Origin: Larix kaempferi
Taxonomy: Eukaryota > Streptophyta > Pinopsida > Pinales > Pinaceae
Reading direction: 5' to 3'
NCBI GenBank assembly: GCA_027924585.1
Contig: BSBM01000602.1
Coordinates: forward strand, 7,935,501-7,999,500
DNA length: 64,000 nt
This document shows positions 36,630 to 48,437 of this stretch, in pieces (the first letter of the stretch is position 1; each line of letters starts with the position of its first letter). A program made the position numbers and the translations under genes. The notes under the pieces are model-generated. The model did not search any database, was not told the origin of the DNA, and saw only the letters and a program-made list of their open reading frames with translations.

Positions 36630-37984
36630 ATAGGGTTCTAAACTTCTCCCCATGGGCATATCATGAATTCATAAATAATAAATTGCATTTGTAGATGCAT
36701 AAATGGAAAACACAACATAAATAAACTCTATACACACACACACCATGCATAATTAGATGTATGCCTTACAGGAAGAAAATAAAATCTTTCCACCTTCAAA
36801 TACAAGAGAATACTTATCTTTAAACAAAGAAATTACAAGTAATTGGTTGTGTAAGAGCAATTTTTCACCCAAGCGTAGGAACTCTATACAACATATACTC
36901 TTTATGTTGAGATAGCACATGGGCTATGAGGCCACTGTGGTGAAGGAAACACCTATAGGCTTCTCTCTCACAACTCACAACCCATTCAACTCTCAATGCT
37001 TAGCCAAATTCTCATCCAGAGATCTATAGGAGTCTCACTCATCCATCACAGTCGTGGCACTCCTTCCTACTGCCCCACAAAACACAAGGAATGCATTTCC
37101 CTTCATTGATCAACATTTGCCTCATGAAATTCAACCCTTAAATTGTTTACTAGTGTGGGCAGTAAGAGTCAAACCTATTGCATGTTGTTGGAGAACCTCT
37201 TGTAGCATTAATTCATGGATTCTCAAGCATTTGTGAGCAGAAAAACTCAACGGGTAAAGGCTCCAAGATTTCCAAACCTCTATGCTCTCCTACAACCATC
37301 TCTTTTCCCTCAAATTTGTAATTCTCCTTCACATTTTCAAATTTATGGTTATTTCCCAACCTGGTAATGGTGATGGTGATGAATAACATGAGAAAACTCT
37401 ACCTAGTGTAAAATCTACATGAGAATGAGTGGTAGACTCGAAAGGATATGATAAAATGATGAAAAGACAAGTGACATAACTTCTAACCATAGAAGAAAGG
37501 ACTCTTACAACTGTCATAGAAGTACATTCCCCCCATGTGTCCATAACTAAAGGAATTTCTCCACCAACCTCACACATGCATTCAATGATTGGATTTAATA
37601 GTAAAAAGGAAGTAATTAGTTCATTTAAGGCACATGGAAACAATTGGATGAGTTCTAACGTTGGCATTTCGCAATAGAGGATTTAATATCCCATAGGCAC
37701 CATTTTCCTCTTCCCCTCTAATGGAACCATTGCTCCTCTAATTCTCTTTACATAGCTATGTTGGACCATTTTATTATTTTTCCAACATAATATTTACATA
37801 GTTTTCAAGTTAGCATGACAAGCCAACCACGTGGTCCATATAGAAATATTTACATTATACATGCTTATCTATTCACTAGTCAAACCTTGGCCTTAAGTTT
37901 CGCACTAGGAATCCATAGTGGAATATTTGCATCACTTACATAATTTTGATTAATACATTCCAAGTCAAAACTATGGGTATTACA
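36630..37984. mobile_element. LTR-like sequence, ends uncertain
   Basis: The right end 'ccaagtcaaaactatgggta' followed by TTACA, the preceding 'aaccttggccttaagtttcg' and 'atttgcatcacttacat' correspond to the right end of the 17659-19375 LTR ('ggccttggccttgagctcct', 'atttacatcatttac'). About 36808-36880 ('gagaatacttatctttaaac', then 'acccaagcgtagga') corresponds to its 17968-18050 part. The left boundary and TSD are not clear. Most likely an old LTR of the same family. Confidence 0.5.
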
Positions 37985-39080
37985 CTAACAAATCCTCCTA
38001 ATGGTACCCATATCTCACTGTAAGGGCACCAAAATTCTCTCGAGAGATCATATGTGATATTTTACCATAGTGAGGGATGTTATTTTGTGGGTACCTTTGA
38101 ATTTTATCATATATGTGGTGTTGATTTGAGGTCTCATTCGTGGTCATTGCACATTAAAATGTTCTTATAAGTCCTAAGACTCGTTGTTTCTCCCTCAATC
38201 CTGGTCAGTGCATAGAGTCAAGGCATAATGACCCAACCTTGGTGCTCATAACCTTCTAAGGGAACCCATATCCCCATTCGGACACCATATATTATTTCCA
38301 TAATTTTTGAGTAATGGTTTGATACCTGATGACGTCAATCCATATAAACTTTATTGGGGCCATATACTACTCAAGTTTCTTCTCTCAAGCATGTCATAGG
38401 ACATGTGACCCATCCTTAGTGCTCAAAACATACTAATGGTACCTAAGGATTTGGTAGACTCCCTTGACCATGGTCAATGCCTAAAGACCCATTCTTGGTG
38501 CTCAAAAACTTATAATGGTGCCTATATCCATACTCAAAGGCCAAAGGTCCCTTAAAGAGGTCTCCTATAGTGGTTAAGGGCCTTGTTCACAACCTTTAAA
38601 CTATAAAATATTCCGTAATTAGGGACTACAATCTAGGTTTACCATATCTACCATTATGAAGGTCATGAGGCCCTCCCTTGATGCTCAAAACCTCCTCATG
38701 GTGATGATATCCCACTTGAAGGGCGAACTCCTAGTTCACAACCCTTCAACCCTAGAGGATTTAGTTAATTTCGAATGCCCTAGTTTAAAAAGGCCTCATT
38801 CATGACCCTTGAACTCTAGAGGATTTTATTAGTGTTGAATTCCTTAGTTCCCCAACCCCCCGCAACCTTTAGCACAAAATACCCATCCCTAGAACTCAAA
38901 TCCTCCCAATAATTCCCATATCATGACCCAAAAGCAAAATATCCCATAGAGATGTCATGTGTGATGGTTTGAGGCCTTATGCATGGACCTAGAGTGCTAG
39001 AAACTTCCATTATGGCCTTGTCCCTATTTTCCTCCCCCAATTATGGTCAAGGATTTCCAGGGCATTCTTGGTGTTCAAAA
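37985..39080. repeat. Degenerate tandem of the ~110-bp 'TGCTCAAAAC' spacer
   Basis: At least six diverged copies of a phrase like 'ttggtgctcaaaacctccta' followed by ATGGTGCC and 'ccatatccc' occur near 37990, 38240, 38420, 38495, 38680 and 39070. Stretches such as 'aaaggccaaaggtccc' lie between them. The same phrase separates the GAT tracts downstream, so this is the GAT-poor portion of one repeat family. Confidence 0.6.
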
Positions 39081-39107
39081 AGCTCCTAACATGGTGTAGG
39101 CATAAGG

Positions 39108-39805
39108 ATGATGACAATGATGATGATGACAACGATGATGACGATGACAACGATGATGACGATGCCAACGACAATGATGAGGAGGAGGAGGAGGAGGAGG
39201 AGGAGGATGCAAACGATGATGATTAGAATGAAAATGACAATGGAAATGATGATGTTGTTGATGATGACAATGATGATGATGATGATGATGATGATGACAA
39301 TGGAAATGATGGCAATGAAAATGATCATGATGGTGACAATGAAAATAAATCATATATGAAATCAAATCAATTGATGATGATGATGATGATGATGATGACG
39401 ATGACGATGAGGACCATGGTAATGATGATGATGATGATGATGATGATGATGGCAATGACAATGGCATTGATGATGATGTAATTATAAGATGACAACTATG
39501 ACAATGATGACGATGATGATGATGACAAGTGCTTAAGACCTATCCATAGTGCTCAAAACATGTTAATGGTGCCTACATTCCCACTTAAAGGGCAAAGATC
39601 CTTTATAGAATTCATGTAAGGTAGTTGGATTCCTTTTTCACGACAATGATGACGATGATGATGATGACAATGACTATGATGATGACGATGATAATGACTA
39701 TGATAACGATGATGATGGTGATGAAAATGGTGATGAAAACAATGATGATGATGCCAATGTCGATGAAAATAATGATGATGAGGATGATGTAGATGATAAC
39801 GATTA
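39108..39805. repeat. GAT-rich tracts with conserved spacers, part 1
   Basis: Imperfect (GAT)n/(GAC)n tracts at 39108-39340, 39370-39530 and 39640-39805. The breaks are 'aataaatcatatatgaaatc' (39345), 'taattataagatgac' (39479) and the 110-bp spacer with 'agtgctcaaaacatgttaat' and 'gtaaggtagttggattcc' (39535-39640). Frames here give Asp, Met, His, Ile or Ser runs depending on phase and are artefacts. Confidence 0.85.
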
Positions 39806-40431
39806 CAAATATACAACAAAAGCCTGCCATTTTCTTATGATTTAGCTCCCTTATTTGCTTCCATTCACTATTTCAATGTATTTTTCTCCATTATCTAGGA
39901 AAAGTCGACGTTATTTCATGGTTTGGCACAATTTCTTTCATTTTTAGCACCTAATTTTTTTAGGTTGACACTAAATCTAGTGCTAATTATCACCAAACTT
40001 AGTGCCAGGTTTTGCTTCCTTTTTAGCCTCGGTTTTTGCTTCCTTTTTAGCACCAGGTTTTGCTTCCTTTTTAGTGCCAGGTTTTTCTCTCATTTTAGTG
40101 CCAGGTTTTGCTTCCTTTTTAGCGCCAAGTTTTTTTCCCTTTTTAGTGTTGGGTTTTTCTCCCTTTTTAGCACTGGATTTAACACCATATTTCCTGAGTA
40201 AGCAAATGAAAATGAGGGTGACTTTTCAAAAAGAAATTTAAGAGGGAAACTTTTTAAAATGTAACTTAAGAGAAATCGTGGGCTAAAAATAAGCCACTTG
40301 TCTCAATTCTAATGAGTATGAGGTTATTTTTCTTATTTTAATTAAAATTTCTTTTTTCCCTCACTCTCTCATTCTTTTCTGATTTACTCTCTTTCTCTCT
40401 TCTTTTTCTCTCTTCCTTGTTGTTGCAGGTT

Positions 40432-40707
40432 TAGGTTTTCTTGAATGGAGGCTAAGATTTCATGGAGGAACCTAAGTGAAAATGGTAATGGATTCTCCCT
40501 TACCTTATCCTCCCTTCTTCTACTTTTCTTTATTTTATAGATTTGTTAATGTTTATTGTGTTTTTTCTTGTTGCGGGTTTAGGGTGTCGTGCATGGAGGA
40601 TAGGTATTCATGGAGGAAACTCCGTGAGGAAGGTTATGGCTTCTCCATTTCCTTCTTTCCCCTTCCTTTCTCTTTTACTTTTGTTTTCCTTTATTGACTT
40701 ATTGATT
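40432..40707 (+). repeat. 138-bp tandem duplication inside the CACTA-like element
   Basis: Units start at 40432 ('gttgcaggtttagg') and 40570 ('gttgcgggtttaggg'). Each is preceded by a long CT-rich tract ending TTGTTGCAG/TTGTTGCGG and holds 'catggaggaaac' or 'catggaggaacc' words. The arrangement resembles a repeated intron end plus short exon, possibly captured gene sequence. Confidence 0.65.
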
Positions 40708-40806
40708 TTTATTGCAGTTTTGTTATTGCATATTTAATGGAGAAAGAAGAAGAAGAAGAAGAAAATGATATTTGGGGGTTTGTTTAATGTGCAAATATGA
40801 TTCATG

Positions 40807-40872
40807 GATGTGGGCCAAGGAAGGAACTTGCATTCCTATAAGGATATCTAGGTTCAAATCCTAGTACCCATC
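40807..40872 (+). pseudogene. tRNA-like sequence 1
   Basis: The T-arm and loop are recognisable: AGGTTCAAATCCT with a paired stem, and flanks GATGTGGG/CCCATC that could pair as an acceptor stem. The D and anticodon arms are poor. First of three related sequences in the CACTA-like element. Confidence 0.4.
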
Positions 40873-41005
40873 TATCAATTATTACTTACTTTTCCCTTAA
40901 TATTACATGCTAATATTTATCTCAGATATGCATTGTTCACTTGTTTGCATGCATAGGTTAGGCTAGTTTTAGTTCATATTTGCACTTTTAATGATATATT
41001 TTTGT

Positions 41006-41072
41006 GGGAATGTAGCTCAAGTAGAGTTCTTGCCTTTTGGAAAGTGATCTGGGTTCAAATCCCAACATTCCC
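41006..41072 (+). pseudogene. tRNA-like sequence 2 (Ala-like)
   Basis: 67 nt with a perfect 7-bp acceptor stem GGGAATG/CATTCCC. An A-box-like GTAGCTCAAGTAGAG and a B-box/T-arm GGGTTCAAATCCC are present. The start GGGAATGTAGCTCAA recalls plant tRNA-Ala. The anticodon stem does not pair, so it is not expected to be functional. It is probably a SINE head or a captured tRNA. Confidence 0.55.
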
Positions 41073-41175
41073 TTACCATTTTCCATTTATGTTTTCATTT
41101 TTTTACCATTTCCCATTTCAGTTTTTGTAAATTTTAATTTGCACTAGGTTAATCTATTTTAGTGAATTTTTTTGT

Positions 41176-41241
41176 GGGAATGTAGATCAACTAGATCTCT
41201 TTCCTTTGGAAAATGATTTGTATCCAAATCCCAATATTACC
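41176..41241 (+). pseudogene. tRNA-like sequence 3
   Basis: A diverged copy of the preceding one, starting GGGAATGTAGATCAACTAG with T-arm remnant 'gtatccaaatccc'. It is 170 bp downstream of copy 2 with similar flanks ('gtaaattttaattt' follows both), so the pair arose by tandem duplication. Confidence 0.45.
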
Positions 41242-41642
41242 TCACCATTTCTTGTTTGTTTTTTTTTTTAACCATTTTTCGGTTTTTATTTATGTAAATT
41301 TTAATTTATAGAGGCACTATTTTAGATGCTAAACTTGGCGCTAAAATGGGATCAAAACCTGGCGCTAAAAAGGAAGCAAAACCAGGTGCTAAAAAGGGAA
41401 CAAAACCTGGATCTAAAAAGGGAGCAAAACCCAGCGCTAAAAAGGGAGCAAAACCTGGCGATAAACTAGGCCCTAACTAGACTAGGCGCAAAAATGGTGC
41501 TAAATGTTGCACTAAAGACGACACAAATCTGAAATGTAGCGAGGCACTGGATTTAGCATTTAAAGTTCAGTCCAAATCTAGGAAAAAAACACACTAAAAA
41601 ATAAAGCAAATTTCGACGCTTTTGGCATCTTTTGTTGTAGTG

Positions 41643-42127
41643 CAATGACAACGATAATGAGGATGGTTGTGACAATGAGAAGAATGATGTATGTGATAAC
41701 AATGATGATGATGACACTGGAAATGATGATTGTGTTAATGATGATGATCACAATGATGATGATGATGACAATGACAAAAAATTAGACATTAAATCAATTA
41801 AATATGATGATGATCAACAACAATGATGATGCATGATGAAAATGGTAATGACGTTGATGATGATTTGAATATAAGATGATAACGATGACAATTATAGTGC
41901 TCAAAGTGTGCTAATGGTAGTTGGATGGTGGTTGAAGCATGACAACGACAATGATGATGTCAATGTCAATGACAATGATGATGAGTATGCTGATGCAGAT
42001 GATGATGGTAACAATGACAGTAACGACGATGATGATGATGATAATGAGTATGGTGGTGATAATGAGATGAATGATGCTAGTGATGACGACAATTGTGATA
42101 ACGATGGAATTGATGATGATGTTGACA

Positions 42128-42158
<31 letters not shown>

Positions 42159-42863
42159 CGATGATCACAATGACTATCACAAAGATGATGGCGTTGACGA
42201 TGACGATGATGATAATAACAATGATCATGATGATGGCAATGACAATAAATCATACATTAAATCAAATGAAATGATGACGATGAGGATGCATGATGACAAT
42301 GATGATGGCGTTGATGATTATTTGATTATAAGATGATAACGATGAAAATTACTTAAGACCCTTATGTAGTGCTAAAAATGTGCTAATGGTGCCCATATTC
42401 CTGTTCATAGGCCAAAGCTCATTGAAGAAATTATTGTAAGGTAGTTGGATGCCTTTTTCATTACAATGATGATGACGATGACGATGGTAATGACTATGAT
42501 GATATATAATGATGACAATGACGATAATGATGATGTCTATGACGATGACAATGATGATGATAATGAAAATGACTATGCCAATGTTGATGGCAATGATCAT
42601 GATGAGGATGAAGTAGAACGATTATTACAATGACAATTATGGTGACAATGACAATGATAATGAGGATGGTGGTGACAATGAGATGAATGATGCCAGTGAT
42701 AATGATGATGATGATGATGGAAATGATGTTGATGTTGATGTTGATGATGATGATGATGATGATGATGATCACAATGATGACAGTGATGATGATGATGATT
42801 ATGATAATTACAATGATAATGATGATGACAATGACAATAAATTACACATTAGATCAAATGAAT

Positions 42864-42894
<31 letters not shown>

Positions 42895-42976
42895 CGATGA
42901 TGATGATGACGATGACGATGATGATGAGGATGACGATGACGATGACGACGACGATGACGATGATGATGATGATGTG
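41643..42976. repeat. GAT-rich tracts with conserved spacers, part 2
   Basis: Continues the array after the CACTA-like insertion. The AATAAATC-type spacer recurs at about 41772, 42242 and 42832. The 'tttgattataagatgataac' spacer recurs at about 41865 and 42318. The 110-bp TGCTCAAAAC spacer occurs truncated at 41895-41935 and full at about 42350-42460. The order is the same each time, giving a higher-order unit of roughly 0.45-0.75 kb. Confidence 0.85.
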
Positions 42977-43878
42977 TGTTGGAGAAAACTCACTATGTCT
43001 TGGGAAGACCACAACAGACAGATGACTACCAGAAATCAACTCAATTCTTAAAACAATGCTATTACAAATGACAATGTTAAGATAATGGAGAAATGTAACC
43101 AACCTCGATCCAAACGTTTGATGTAGATCCCCTTTGGAGCTTTCAATGCATGTACTTGAAATCTGCAAATTAGTCTTGACAGCCAATATCCAACAAGTAC
43201 ATATAATATATAAATGACATTAACATTATCAATAACAATGGTTCATAATATCACAAGCAAATGTAACCCAATGTATAATAAACAACATTTACAACATGAA
43301 TGGATGAGAATATGAGTATTTATATTAATAAACAAGAAGTACAAAGTGATACGACCTCTTGCCGACAACCAATCTGAACCAAGATCTAGATCAATCCACT
43401 TGTGCCTCCACCACTTCAATCCTCCATGAATGGCAAACTCAAACTAGATAGGAGTTTGGAAGGTGAACATAAAGGGTTCACAACTACAAGGATCAATGAG
43501 TGTACACTCAAGATAGGGCAAAAATCCACTAGAGTTCTCTCGCTATTCTCTTCTTCCTCCCGTCCATAAGCCATATGTGCTCAATATATAGTCCTCTCAA
43601 AGGTAAGCGAAAGGACACATTGAGATGTTACTCGGGCAGATGGAGATCCAAAGGTCACCCAATGACTGCTTTTTGGGAGTAAAAAGTAATAAATAGTGAT
43701 TTTTACCATTTTACTTGATACCCGCGGGCTATAGTGAGGCAACTCGTGGGTACGCATGCTATAGTGATGAAACATGCGGGTAGGAATAAAAATAGGGCAA
43801 ACTAGTATCTCTGAAGGATATAAGTGGATCTGAGTCACTGAAATGGATCCTACAGGCCAAATAATGTTGATGCTCACA
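42977..43878 (-). mobile_element. Probable solo copia LTR interrupting the GAT array
   Basis: 902 bp with no GAT content, from TGTTGGAGAAAACTCAC to ...GTTGATGCTCACA, that is TG...CA ends. GAT-rich repeat resumes on both sides. On the minus strand CTATATATTGAGCACA near 43588 is TATA-like. The flanks (ATGTG, GGGTG) do not make a convincing TSD, so the exact ends are tentative. Confidence 0.45.
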
Positions 43879-44515
43879 GGGTGGAAGATGATGATGACAA
43901 CAATGATGATACATGATGACATTGATGACAATTTGAATATAAGATGATAACGATGAAAATGATAATAAAAATTACTTAAGACCCATACGTAGTGCTCAAA
44001 ACATGCTAATGGTGATTGCATTCCCACTCAAAGGCCAAAGCTCCTTGACATAATTTATGTAAGGTAGTTGGATGCCTTTTTTGTGACAATGATGATGACG
44101 ATGATGATTACAAGGACTATGATGATGATGATGATGATTACGGTGATGATGTCTATGACGATGATGATGACAATGATGATGTTGATGACAATGAATATCA
44201 TGAGGATAATGTAAACAATGACTATTACAATGACAATGGAAATGATAATGAGGATGGTTGTGACAATGAGAAGAATGATGTTGGTGATGATGATGTTGAC
44301 AATGATGATGATGATGATGACAATAAATCAAAAATTAAATCAATTGAATATGATGATGATGATGAGACGACAATGACGATATTCATGAATGATGGCGTTG
44401 TTGATGATTTGATTATAAGATTATGACGATGACAATGAAAATGATGATGATGATGAAACTAATGATGATTTGATCATAAGAGGATAAATATGACAATGAC
44501 GATGATGATGATGAT
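43879..44515. repeat. GAT-rich tracts with conserved spacers, part 3
   Basis: Last copies of the higher-order unit: spacer 'ttgaatataagatgataacg' (43930), the 110-bp TGCTCAAAAC spacer (43975-44085), GAT tracts, the AATAAATC spacer (44322) and 'ttgattataagattatgacg' (44405). It ends at about 44515, where simple repeat stops. Confidence 0.85.
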
Positions 44516-45040
44516 GACAAAACACTGCATGGATTAAATTTGTGTGTAGGTGAATCATATTTGTTTTAATGGTGATATTTGTTAATGTTGACCTAAAAAT
44601 CAAAGTATTTGATCAAAATATTTGTGTTGTAGTATAGGTTATGTTGTGTTAATTAATTCCATTAACCACATGGGTTATATTTGTATGTGTATGCATATGA
44701 CTACTTGTACGTACATTGCTTATTTAATTGTCTCTCAACCAATAACTTGATAACACCTCGAACCCATTATCAATCAATAGATGACCACTAACATGCTAGC
44801 TCTTATCCAACTAATCGATGCTATTTTCTACCATTGAGTTATTAAATATCAAACACTTTACAGATATTGCACTAGGTAGTGAGTATAGAGACATGAATCA
44901 AGTCATTAATTTATATTGCAACTTCTAACCATAGTAATTGGATAATTATTACAGCCAAATAATAATAAAGCATTTAAAAATTTTAGGCATAAAAATCATC
45001 ATAATTTAATATGAATTACAAATCATGTAAATTAGAAGTC
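44516..45040. other. Spacer; GTTGTAGT word at 44625-44633
   Basis: No gene. 'tttgtgttgtagta' (44621-44634) resembles a mutated CACTA right end and could close an element opened at 35952. The flanking triplets (TGT, TAG) do not match. Confidence 0.35.
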
Positions 45041-47312
45041 TTCATTTACATATTTGTTGCATCTATGCCATCCAATGCTTCCTTGTCAATGTTCACATGT
45101 TCTTGCAAGTTATTTATATTATTATTGCTACATCATCCCATTAAAGTGGTATTGTAATCATCTTCTTCTTCACCTTCATCATATTCATTATCAATAAAGT
45201 TGGTTTCAAAATTGGTTATATTGTTACTAGATCTATTTTGATCATTATTTTGTATATTAGGGATATTGTCTCGTTTTATAAGATCATCTAACTCTGGATC
45301 ATGTCGATTATTATGATGAATATTGGTGTCATTTTGTGCTTGAACATATGCATCTTCACATTTTTGTGCCTAATCATATTCATCTTCAACAATATCATGG
45401 GTTTCCATTTCTTCTCTATTCCCTAACCCCCCATCTATATTTTGTTGGCTATCATTGTTTTGTTTCATATTCATTGAAGCATTATCAAATACTTTCCTTA
45501 ATCTTGGGTCATAATGTATGACAAATATCCATTTCAGATCCTAGATATCTTCATAGAAAATACCTGTGCATGAACTAGATACATATATTAATTAGAACTA
45601 GATACATATATTAATTAGACTTTTGTTATTACATTTTTTAATTAATAAACACATTAATAAACTATAAATTAACATATCAAAGATGGCCACTATTTCTTAC
45701 ATTTATATTCATGTATGGGTGAAAGAAATACTTACTCATAATGAATTGGTAGAACATAAGGCTCCTTATCTTCTCATAAGTTTGAGGAATTTTTAGGAAA
45801 CATTGGACTATGGGTATCATGTATTTGTGTCCTCTCAAGTGCTCATACCATCTACATTTAAAAATACAACAATTGAAAATCGATAATCCAACTTAATAAT
45901 TTCTTAGATTTTTCCAACATATTGAAGATTCTCTTCAATAATATTTGTATCTTTTGAACTTGCTCGACTTGGTTGCTTGAAATCAACTATGAAGCCATAA
46001 TCAAAGGATCATCTCTTTACATCTACACTTTTTACACGATGTTGACCATATGCCCACATTGCACGATATCTCCTCACTTGTGATAGACCATTTATTTTAA
46101 TGCAAATGAATACAATTATGCATGATTAAATTGTCAATAGTGTCAACAATGTATTGAAATAATATTTTGTAATAATTCTAAATGTATCTTTCTTTCACAT
46201 CATCTAGATGTGTTGATCTCATCTTCTGTTATGTTTGCATTTATATATTTCTCATCTATTTGATTTTGCATATGTTCATTAATCCATTATAGTGTGCAAT
46301 ATTAGCCCCATTCCTCGAACAAATCAGTGGAAAGTGGAGTATTCCCTGGATTTGATATTTTAAATTGTTTCCTTCTTCTAACACTTCTTCCCTTTCTATA
46401 TCATAAAATTCAATCCATTTTTTCACATAATCCATGTGTTATAGAACGAACTTGTCAAACACAAAACTTTGATCAACACCTATTCAAAATCAACATGTAT
46501 ACTTGAAACTCTAAATGTCATTCTTTAAATTTGATAAAAAAAAACAATTTATAGAGTAAATGATTGTAAAAATAACCACAATGATCGTGATTTTACTTAC
46601 CAACTTCTACTTGAACTCCATTAGATTCAACTTTTTCTCTATCTATAATAATTTATGCACGTTCTTCATCCCACAAGCATGAACCATGTTTAAAATCTTT
46701 ACTAAGGAATTCACATAGGAAGACGAATGCTTCATTCAATACATACCCTTCAGCCATGCAACCCTCTAGATGTACTTTTTGTGGACACATAATTTTAGGG
46801 TTTTCATATGCCTCTTAAAAAAAACCATCCACCTTGTTGATACAACACATGCCATTTCAACTTCATCGACCAAGTATAGAAGTAAATGAACATGTAGGAC
46901 CATGAAACTTGTAGGGAGCTCATTTTCAAATACACATGCAATTTCTGCAATTTCATTCTTCCACCTCAATACTTCATTCTCATGGTCAATCTCTTTGTAG
47001 GTCACCCACCTAATATAATAATACTAAATTAGTATGGACCTTTAGTGACATTTAAAATGCAATATAATATTTTTATCACATACATGAACATTTCATACCA
47101 CATACCTCATAAATGCTTACAATCTACTCATGGCATTCCTTAAGTCAACGATAAAACATGAATCCCCCTTAATTTCCAATGGCATGATATGCTAACAAAT
47201 TAACAAGTTTATTAGAGTTCATTAGTATTATTTTAATATAAAATTTCAAAATGTTTTTAGTAATTAAATGATATTAATGAGTTAATTGATGTTATTTTTT
47301 TCCCCATAGGAA

Positions 47313-47660
47313 ATATAGTTTTATCATATGCTTTTGGAATAGGGATTGGCACAAATAATCAGACAGAGCGTTATGCTTTATTCATGGGATTGAAACAATC
47401 TATTGGACTAGGCATTTGATCTCTAGTGGTGACTGAAGATTCTCTTCTTATTCTTTCTCAAACTAGGCATCATCAAGATATAGTGGATCACATAGTCGGA
47501 AAACTACACAAACAAATCATTGGTATTCTCCCTCAAATTTTGTCTATATAGTTCTATCATATTCGAAGAGAACATAACTCTATAGCATATCGTCTAGAAA
47601 ATTAAGCTTCACACCTTCCTCGAGGGGGTTTAATAGAAAATGGGGTCCAAATGCAAACTT
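47313..47660 (+). pseudogene. RNase H domain of the inserted LINE
   Basis: Reads SYAFGIGIGTNNQTERYALF, then MGLKQSIGLGI (stop), then SLVVTEDSLLILSQTRH, then IVGKLHKQIIGILPQI, then FYHIRREHNSIAYRLEN. The acidic third box appears as TEDSLLI. Three in-frame stops are present. The domain order and wording match LINE RNase H like those at 3.1 and 56 kb. Confidence 0.7.
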
Positions 47661-47810
47661 GTCGGATCCCTTAATGATATACTTTCCCACTATAGAATTG
47701 TATACATGTAATCTCATGCATTTAATGACCAAATGCAACAACAGGTAGGTGTTATGTATTTGGCACTACTTATATCCATGTGGAGGATGAAAGGATTCTT
47801 GGTTAATTAA

Positions 47811-47862
47811 ATCCCTCGAGCTTCAAAATATCGCACAATCCCTCGAGCTTCAAAATATCGCA
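47811..47862. repeat. 26-bp duplication
   Basis: 'ccctcgagcttcaaaatatc' followed by GCACA occurs twice back to back, between the RNase H and the downstream module. Confidence 0.8.
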
Positions 47863-48437
47863 CAGATGGGATTAATGCAGAGGTCTGTTCGGTGGTACTT
47901 TCAGGCAGGGTATAATCCTAGGCATAAAGAAAATCTTGGGATTTCATCTCCAATTCGTATTCAGCAGCGGAAGGAGTGGTTTCAGCCAGAGAAGGAATTC
48001 TGGAATGGTGGATTAAATTTTCGTGGATTATGCCTCCTCCTCCTATGCACTGGGTGAGTGGTTGTTAATTATTTTCAGTGAAGACTTCAATTTTTGTTGG
48101 CAGGTAACTTTCATTGTTCATCGTTTAGTTTCTTCCCTTTCGCTTGTCTAGAGAGTTTGGGATTCAGGGTCAATTTCTGAAGCATACATTTTGGTTTTTG
48201 TCTCTGGTGATTGGTATTACTGTGAGGAAGTTCCTGAAAAAATAGTGGAAAGAAGTGGGCAGGAAGTTGAGTCTGTTTACCCCTTTGGAAATTGATTATC
48301 CTGTGTGGGCGTCGTTGAGAACTTGTGGAAAGTATTGGGCAGGTGGCAGAGATTTCCTCAATATTATTTGGGTTTTTCAAGTCTTAGGGCTTTCAAAACT
48401 TAATTGGATTTCTGGAAAAGTTAATTTGGGAGTAGCC

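Larger units (their letters stand above)
39809..41642 (+). mobile_element. Non-autonomous CACTA-like element in the GAT repeat
   Basis: The right end reads, on its complement, CACTACAACAAAAGATGCC. The left end reads ATATACAACAAAAGCCTGCC, so the termini pair except at the outermost bases. CAA flanks both sides (39806-39808 and 41643-41645), the 3-bp duplication expected for CACTA. Subterminal arrays of a 24-bp word occur in inverted orientation: AGTGCCAGGTTTTGCTTCC at about 39990-40190, and its complement (GGAAGCAAAACC...GCGCTA) at about 41326-41480. No transposase is encoded. Inside are a 138-bp duplication with splice-acceptor-like pyrimidine tracts and three tRNA-like sequences. Confidence 0.75.

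Noticed and set aside
39923-40201. Phe/Ser-rich frame with FCFLFSARF-type repeats
   Set aside because: It is the translation of the 24-bp CACTA subterminal repeat, not a protein gene.
41006-41072. Functional tRNA-Ala gene
   Set aside because: The acceptor and T arms are good but the anticodon stem does not pair and no sensible anticodon loop is present.
39108-44331. Long Asp-, His-, Ser-, Ile- and Met-rich open frames
   Set aside because: All are phases of GAT/GAC simple repeat. They change with phase and have no flanking coding sequence.
35952-44634. A single 8.7-kb CACTA element spanning the GAT repeat
   Set aside because: The candidate right end is mutated and the flanking triplets (TGT and TAG) do not match. 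Noted only as a possibility.
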